The notes beneath the pieces are model-generated. The model was given only the letters and a program-made list of their open reading frames with translations. It was not told the DNA's origin and did not search any database. A stretch of 64,000 nucleotides of DNA from Methylotenera mobilis 13. Its GTDB lineage: Bacteria; Pseudomonadota; Gammaproteobacteria; Burkholderiales; Methylophilaceae. Positions 59,563 through 64,000 of this stretch are shown here, in pieces (the first letter of the stretch is position 1; each line of letters opens with the position of its first letter). Position numbers and translations under genes: made by a program. Location of the stretch: positions 434,001 to 498,000 of the forward strand of contig NZ_KB913035.1 in NCBI RefSeq assembly GCF_000384255.1, written 5' to 3'.

Positions 59563-60311
59563 TAAATAGCCTCACTTATTATATTGTTTGTAGGTGTGCC
59601 GAATGTCTCAGTCGTTCCAATTTCTCTAGTCCGCGTGTCCTGCACAATTCTCCCATCTAAAAAACGCACTTGGCGGCTGGCGTGTTCGGCAATATCAGTT
59701 TCGTGGGTGACTAATACAATCGTGATACCTTCTTGGTTGAGCTCAGAAAATAGCGTCATGATTTCTTCGCTAGTGACGCTATCCAAGTTACCAGTTGGCT
59801 CATCTGCTAAGATTAGGCTTGGTTTGTTCACCAAGGCGCGCGCAATCGCAACGCGCTGTTGTTGTCCGCCAGAAATTTGATTGGGGCGTGAATTCAGGTA
59901 CTTTGCTAAGCCTACTTTTTCTAACAGGAGTTTGGCTCGAGCATGGCGTTCAGTTTTATCTACGCCAGCATATACTAGAGGCAAAGCAACGTTATCTAGC
60001 AAGCTTGAGCGTGCTAATAAATTAAAGCCTTGAAACACAAAGCCTATGGTTCTGTTACGCACTTGTGCTATGGCGTTTTGTTCCATATTAGCAACTGGGT
60101 GGCCATCTAACACGTACTGACCTTTGCTTGGTTTATCCAAGCAACCAAGAATATTCATAAAGGTAGATTTGCCAGAGCCAGATGGACCCATGATGGCGAC
60201 ATAGTCACCATTTTCGATGCGTAGATTCACATCCTTTAGTACGGGAAATGGCCCGGCAGCTGTTTGGTAGTCTTTATATAAGCCACTGACTTCAATAACG
60301 CTTTTTTGCAT
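59562..60311 (-). CDS. ABC transporter ATP-binding protein, MacB/LolD type
   Basis: 249-residue nucleotide-binding subunit: Walker A GPSGSGKST, the MacB-like MNILGCLDKPSKG, signature ISGGQQQRVAIARAL, Walker B LILADEPTGNLDS and the switch His in LVTHETD. ATG 60311 is used; a GTG at 60326 directly follows the stop of the upstream gene and is also possible. Works with the FtsX-type permease that follows. Confidence 0.93.
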   Translation of the reverse strand: MQKSVIEVSGLYKDYQTAAGPFPVLKDVNLRIENGDYVAIMGPSGSGKSTFMNILGCLDKPSKGQYVLDGHPVANMEQNAIAQVRNRTIGFVFQGFNLLARSSLLDNVALPLVYAGVDKTERHARAKLLLEKVGLAKYLNSRPNQISGGQQQRVAIARALVNKPSLILADEPTGNLDSVTSEEIMTLFSELNQEGITIVLVTHETDIAEHASRQVRFLDGRIVQDTRTREIGTTETFGTPTNNIISEAI

Positions 60312-60326
60312 GGTTTCAGCTTCCAC

Positions 60327-61544
60327 CTAGAACATTCTTGGGCCGCGCGCGTTGTTACCGCCTACTTGTGCTGAACCATTGCTTTGTAATTCAGAGACAA
60401 TCAGTTGGGTGCCGACATTGACACCTTTGGCTTGTAAGTCTCTGCCAGTAACCTCTGTAAAGCGGCCATCTGTGATGCCTAATCGAACCTTGATAGGGGA
60501 TGGTTTATTATCTTTCAGGATATAAATGGTGCCCGTGTTCAGATCATCACCTTTATTTCTTTTCTTACGAGCTCCTCCATTTTTAGCCATCTCACCTTTG
60601 GGGCTATCTGCGCTGTTTTCGTCTAACTTGGGTTTATAACGTAGCGCTGCGTTTGGCACTAGCAAGGCTTGCTCACTTTTGGCGACACCAATGTTGACAT
60701 ACGCTGTCATGCCCGGAAGTAGCAGTTGGTCTTGATTGTCTACTGAAATCACTACGTCGTAAGTAACCACATTTGAGGTGTTAACTGGGTTTAAACGCAC
60801 TTGTTTAACCACACCTTCAAAATTTCTATTCGGAAAAGCATCCACATTGAACTTGGTCATTTGCCCAACTTTAATGTTACCGATATCAGCCTCAGCAAAG
60901 CTGGAGTTAATTTGCATTTTAGATAAATCTTGTGCGATCTTAATCAGGGTTGGCGTTTGAAAGCTTGCTGCAACGGTTTGCCCAACATCTACCACGCGGT
61001 CTACCACCACACCAGAGACTGGTGAGCGGATAATCGTGAAGTTTAAATTGGTTTGGTCGCGTGCTAATAGGCCGCGTGCACTATCTAATTGTGCCTTTGC
61101 AGACTTTAATACTTGTACGGCAGTATCGAGCTCTTGTTTAGATACAAACTCTTGTGCATATAGCTCACGGATACGTTTTTCATTTGCTTGCGCTAGCTCA
61201 ACGGATGCTTGATTATTGCGCACGCTTGCTTGAGATTGGCTGATTTGCGCCATGAATAAAGCGTTATCCAGCTCTAGCAATACCTGATCTTTTTTCACCT
61301 CATCATTAAAGTCTACATATAGCTTTTTAACGATACCTGAAATTTGTGTACCTACACTAACGAGCGTTACTGGGTTCAATGTACCGTTAGCTGATACCGT
61401 TTGTTCGATATCACCCTGTGTGATTTCAGCTAATCTGTATAAATCAGCAGGATTGATGTTGCGTGTGCTTTGATAGTAATAATAGGCGCCCGTAGCGAGT
61501 GCGATTAACACAATGATGAGGATTATTTTATTGAGTGATTTCAT
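60327..61544 (-). CDS. Periplasmic adaptor (membrane fusion protein), MacA-like
   Basis: 405 residues: N-terminal TM anchor (about 7-25), lipoyl/barrel-sandwich halves (VSANGTLNPVTLVSVGTQIS and TIIRSPVSGVVVDRVVDVG) around a coiled-coil hairpin (about 95-165), a beta-barrel domain, and a Lys-rich insert near 305-330. Bridges the ABC exporter to the TolC-like channel encoded just upstream. Second gene of the operon. Confidence 0.93.
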   Translation of the reverse strand: MKSLNKIILIIVLIALATGAYYYYQSTRNINPADLYRLAEITQGDIEQTVSANGTLNPVTLVSVGTQISGIVKKLYVDFNDEVKKDQVLLELDNALFMAQISQSQASVRNNQASVELAQANEKRIRELYAQEFVSKQELDTAVQVLKSAKAQLDSARGLLARDQTNLNFTIIRSPVSGVVVDRVVDVGQTVAASFQTPTLIKIAQDLSKMQINSSFAEADIGNIKVGQMTKFNVDAFPNRNFEGVVKQVRLNPVNTSNVVTYDVVISVDNQDQLLLPGMTAYVNIGVAKSEQALLVPNAALRYKPKLDENSADSPKGEMAKNGGARKKRNKGDDLNTGTIYILKDNKPSPIKVRLGITDGRFTEVTGRDLQAKGVNVGTQLIVSELQSNGSAQVGGNNARGPRMF

Positions 61545-61555
61545 GGTGAATATCG

Positions 61556-63022
61556 TTAGTTGGTGTTGGTAGTAGTAGGCATTGAGTCGAGTGTTGCACT
61601 AGGTAATGATTGAATCATGGCATGGTCTAAAGAGCCCATGGCTTGTGCTAGTGTTGCACGCGTAATGTTGGCATTTAGCACAGCCTGAATTTGTTGTTGC
61701 CTAGCGCTAGCAAGTGCACTTTGCGCATTTAGGGTGTCGATAATATTGCCTACCCCTGCTTTGTAGCGCCCTAATGCCACGCGGTAAGACTCCTCCGCGC
61801 TGGCAACTAATATTTCAGTTGCTGAGACAGACTCAAGTGCGGTGCGCAAATTCTGATAGGCGCTCCACACATCCAGTGAAATTTGCAAACGTAAACGGTC
61901 GCGCTGTGCTGCGCGTAAGTCTGCAGTAGCTTCAGCGGCACGTATTCTGTAGGTAGGCGCATAACCATTAAAGAGTGGAATTGCGACGGTAAAACCTAAG
62001 GTGGAGTTGTTGCTGGTGGCTAACTGAGAGCCATCTTGCAGGCTGTTAGACATAGAGATTGAAATGGTTGGTTTTGCCGCAGCCTTGCTGGCGTCAATGC
62101 TGGCTTGTGCAGCTTTCAGTTGTGCCTCGCTAGCAATCAGATCTGGGCGACGTGTACTTGCTTGTTCAATGAGTGAGTTAACGTCATTGAGTATGGTGGC
62201 CGATGGCATTGCAGTATTGCTGACTAATGATATTTTTTGATTAGCTGGTAAGCCCATCACGTTGGCTAAATTACCATAGGCAGTTTGTAAGTTGCCTTCA
62301 CTCGTAATACGCGTCAAGGTCAGTTGTGCATAGGCAGTTTGCGCTTGTAGTTTATCAGCGGGGGTGGATACGCCTGATTGATAGCGTGCTTCTGCTGCTT
62401 TAAAGCTCTCGCTGCTCGCACGCTCAGCTTCTAATGCTGCATCCACTGCGGCCAAGCTAGCTTGTACTTGATAAAACGCTACTGTGGCAGAGAGTAAGAC
62501 ACTTTGCACTGTGCTGCTTTGGCTGGCACTAGCGGATAAAAGCAATTGGCGTGCGTTTTCTAGATTTGCATGACGGTTACCAAAATCATACAGCAGGTAG
62601 CTTGCCACCAAACTATTGCTCAAGTTTAGGTTGGGATTACTACGTGTAGTTGATGCTGGGTTGAGCACACTGTTGTTGACCGAAATATTATCGGTGAGCG
62701 ATGGCAGATAGGCAGACTTTGCAATGCCTAACTGTGCTGCTTGTACACGAGCACTTGCCCACACCTCCCGTGTTTGCGGATTGTTGCATAGGCTTGCATC
62801 TGCAACCTCTGCCAATGTCAGTGGTTTTTCAAGTCTTTCTCCACTCATCAACCCATCACAAGGCGACCCTTGGTACTCGTCAGCTATTTGTGGCAGCGAG
62901 AATAGATTAGTTTGCAAAGGGTCATTGCGTGTAGAGTTTTTATCGGTATACCAAACGCCACCTTCGGCGAATGCATGGTGAGTGAGTAGCATTAAACTAA
63001 GCACAAAAAAGCGTTTTTTCAT
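61556..63022 (-). CDS. TolC family outer-membrane efflux protein
   Basis: 488 residues with a signal peptide (KKRFFVLSLMLLTHHAFA). Two OEP repeats follow, each with long helical stretches; the first has LTDNISVNNSVLNP, the second YRVALGRYKAGVGNIIDTLN, typical of TolC-like channels. ATG 63022 is preferred to the in-frame GTG at 63037. First gene of a TolC-MacA-MacB export operon and divergent from receptor 2 across a 503-bp regulatory region. Confidence 0.92.
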   Translation of the reverse strand: MKKRFFVLSLMLLTHHAFAEGGVWYTDKNSTRNDPLQTNLFSLPQIADEYQGSPCDGLMSGERLEKPLTLAEVADASLCNNPQTREVWASARVQAAQLGIAKSAYLPSLTDNISVNNSVLNPASTTRSNPNLNLSNSLVASYLLYDFGNRHANLENARQLLLSASASQSSTVQSVLLSATVAFYQVQASLAAVDAALEAERASSESFKAAEARYQSGVSTPADKLQAQTAYAQLTLTRITSEGNLQTAYGNLANVMGLPANQKISLVSNTAMPSATILNDVNSLIEQASTRRPDLIASEAQLKAAQASIDASKAAAKPTISISMSNSLQDGSQLATSNNSTLGFTVAIPLFNGYAPTYRIRAAEATADLRAAQRDRLRLQISLDVWSAYQNLRTALESVSATEILVASAEESYRVALGRYKAGVGNIIDTLNAQSALASARQQQIQAVLNANITRATLAQAMGSLDHAMIQSLPSATLDSMPTTTNTN

Positions 63023-63037
63023 TTGATGTTTAGGCAC

Positions 63038-63174
63038 AATTTTTATATAGGCTGATTTCTAGAACGATTAAGATTCACAATCGAGACTTTAAGTGACTGA
63101 CCTGAAAATTACACCTAAGAGACTAGCATTATTTAGGGGCTTCAAGTCATTGAAAAGTTCGTATTGCGTAATGG
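63038..63174. other. Upstream part of the divergent exporter/receptor region
   Basis: 137 bp without a gene. Should hold the minus-strand promoter of the TolC operon. I see no box I would defend. Confidence 0.35.
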
Positions 63175-63204
63175 TTGCAATTGTAAATGAGAACAGTTAT
63201 CATT
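63175..63204 (+). promoter_or_regulatory. Promoter with Fur box, siderophore receptor 2
   Basis: TTGCAA (63175-63180), 17-bp spacer, TATCAT (63198-63203). The dyad AATGAGAA-CAG-TTATCATT (63186-63204) covers the -10 element. Same design as 49842 and 51808. The leader to ATG 63526 would be about 315 nt. Confidence 0.82.
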
Positions 63205-63276
63205 AGCAAATGAATTGGGGTTGAATGCAAGGACTTTTACACAGTTTTACATTCAGTTCGTGCATTCCTTATTTTT

Positions 63277-63328
63277 AGCCAGTCAACGGTCAGTTCTCTA
63301 GCCAACCACTGAGTTATTTTATAGGAGA
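63277..63328 (+). promoter_or_regulatory. Degenerate AGCCAGCCA element upstream of a five-codon ORF
   Basis: AGCCAGTCA (63277-63285) and AGCCAACCA (63300-63308) align with the receptor 2 element, sharing the following CAACGGT. A weaker 5-bp stem (63295-63299 with 63324-63328, one G-U) would hold the SD AGGAGA in its 3' arm around a 24-nt loop. Six bases later TTG 63335 opens a five-codon ORF, MSIQA, ending at 63352. A hairpin follows at 63366-63392. Confidence 0.55.
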
Positions 63329-63365
63329 TTTATCTTGAGTATTCAGGCTTAAGTTGACGGCAATT

Positions 63366-63392
63366 CGAAAGGCAGCAATAGGATGCCTTTCG
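63366..63392 (+). repeat. 9-bp hairpin in the receptor 2 leader
   Basis: Perfect inverted repeat CGAAAGGCA/TGCCTTTCG (63366-63374 and 63384-63392) with a 9-base loop, between the five-codon ORF and the second leader element. Tail GCAAATCTGTAGTTTT lacks an immediate T-run, so termination there is uncertain. Confidence 0.6.
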
Positions 63393-63465
63393 GCAAATCT
63401 GTAGTTTTAAGTATTACAAAATAAGTAAGTGAAACATGTAAAAAAATAATTTAATAAGCACGTCA

Positions 63466-63525
63466 AGCCAGCCAACGGTATTTTCCTCTAGCCAGCCAGA
63501 TATTTTGAATCAAGAGGAAAGTACC
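63466..63525 (+). promoter_or_regulatory. AGCCAGCCA leader element with Shine-Dalgarno hairpin, receptor 2
   Basis: AGCCAGCCA at 63466-63474 and 63490-63498. The second copy opens a 23-nt loop on a 13-bp stem (63477-63489 with 63513-63525, one G-U) that contains the SD AGAGGAAA and ends at the base before ATG 63526. Same copy order, same loop length and same SD occlusion as at receptor 1, although the stem sequences differ. Confidence 0.78.
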
Positions 63526-64000
63526 ATGAGTTATATTCGTAGTCGTAAACACAACCCCGCCCGTATCGCTGCGCTAGTTGCTGCAACATTGTCCTTTGGT
63601 GCAAACGCTGCTAGCGAAACTAATGAGGCCGCAGATCAACTTCCAGAAGTGAATGTGACGGCAACGCCAGAGGTGCCTTTTAAGGCTAATACGTCAGCTA
63701 GCTCTAAATTTACAAAGCCGTTAATCGATACCACACAAACTGTGCAAGTGATTAAAAAAGAAGTGCTACGTGAGCAAGGCGTCATTTCATTAACAGATGC
63801 TTTACGTAATACGCCAGGTATCACCATGCAATTGGGTGAGAATGGCAACACTTCAGCAGGTGATACTTTCTCGATGCGCGGTTTTGCAACACAAAACTCA
63901 TTGTTTGTAGATGGCATTCGTGACCTAGGTGCAGTAACGCGTGACGTGTATAACTTAGAGCAGATTGAGGTGGTGAAAGGCCCAGCAGGTGCAGATATCG
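63526..64000 (+). CDS. TonB-dependent siderophore receptor, Fiu/PiuA-like (3' end outside window)
   Basis: Open to the window edge; 158 codons visible. Signal peptide (about 1-27, ending ANA), possible TonB box LPEVNVTA, then a plug domain strongly like E. coli Fiu: SSKFTKPLIDTTQTVQVI, LTDALRNTPGI, LGENGNTSAGD, FVDGIRDLGAVTRDVYNLEQ and VVKGPAGAD. Fiu-type receptors import catecholate iron complexes. Under a Fur-like promoter and a structured leader. Confidence 0.92.
   Translation, partial: MSYIRSRKHNPARIAALVAATLSFGANAASETNEAADQLPEVNVTATPEVPFKANTSASSKFTKPLIDTTQTVQVIKKEVLREQGVISLTDALRNTPGITMQLGENGNTSAGDTFSMRGFATQNSLFVDGIRDLGAVTRDVYNLEQIEVVKGPAGADI

Overview
The window reads as chromosomal DNA of a moderately AT-rich Gram-negative betaproteobacterium. 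A methylotroph of the Methylophilaceae (Methylotenera/Methylophilus-like) fits best. The arguments are gene orders typical of betaproteobacteria (mrcA divergent from pilMNOPQ-aroK-aroB-dgt; fmdB-DUF502-aspS; uvrA-MFS-ssb; aroE-mtgA), an unlinked 23-codon pqqA, and a quinoprotein-dehydrogenase-associated SoxYZ-like carrier, a protein class found with PQQ-dependent alcohol oxidation. The taxon is inferred; no rRNA or tRNA gene is present to test it. I saw no CRISPR array, insertion sequence or prophage.

Layout. 1-6.6 kb: 3' part of oligopeptidase A, a structured intergenic stretch, thiopurine methyltransferase, a HAD phosphatase, exonuclease III and PBP1a. 6.8-15.1 kb: type IV pilus operon pilMNOPQ, then aroK, aroB and a dNTPase. 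15.1-22.1 kb: a major porin, then the nitrogen circuit ntrC, ntrB, a DUF4124 gene and glnA, all on the minus strand; glnA has a recognisable sigma-54 promoter and NtrC-like sites. 22.3-30.4 kb: rhodanese, aroE, mtgA, HDOD protein, uvrA, an MFS transporter and ssb. 30.6-36.3 kb: a translationally coupled three-gene cassette of unknown function, katG and an ECF sigma factor without an adjacent anti-sigma gene. 36.8-40.7 kb: a 38-codon small ORF directly upstream of a four-PAS GGDEF-EAL protein. 41.0-49.4 kb: a DAHP synthase with a probable attenuator leader, then fmdB, DUF502, aspS, apt, a VOC protein, the SoxYZ-like carrier, YjbQ and TrhP. 49.5 kb: pqqA.

49.8-64 kb is an iron-acquisition island. 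Three promoters have a 19-bp Fur-like box (two 8-bp arms, 3-bp spacer) lying over the -10 element (49842-49871, 51808-51838, 63175-63204). They would drive (i) two unknown small proteins, a cysteine-free second copy of ribosomal protein S4, a HemP and a paralogue of the first small protein; (ii) a second, very short hemP, then tonB-exbB-exbD; (iii) a Fiu/PiuA-like siderophore receptor that runs off the window. A first TonB-dependent receptor with a DUF4198 partner follows exbD. A split MacAB-TolC-type export system lies between the two receptor genes.

The most novel element I see is an RNA-level one. Both receptor genes have leaders with two copies of AGCCAGCCA. In each leader the second copy opens a loop of exactly 23 nt on a perfect or near-perfect hairpin whose 3' arm is the Shine-Dalgarno sequence (54294-54336 and 63477-63525). 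A degenerate third copy (63277-63328) precedes a five-codon ORF in the same leader as the second receptor. This looks like an undescribed translational switch for iron receptors.
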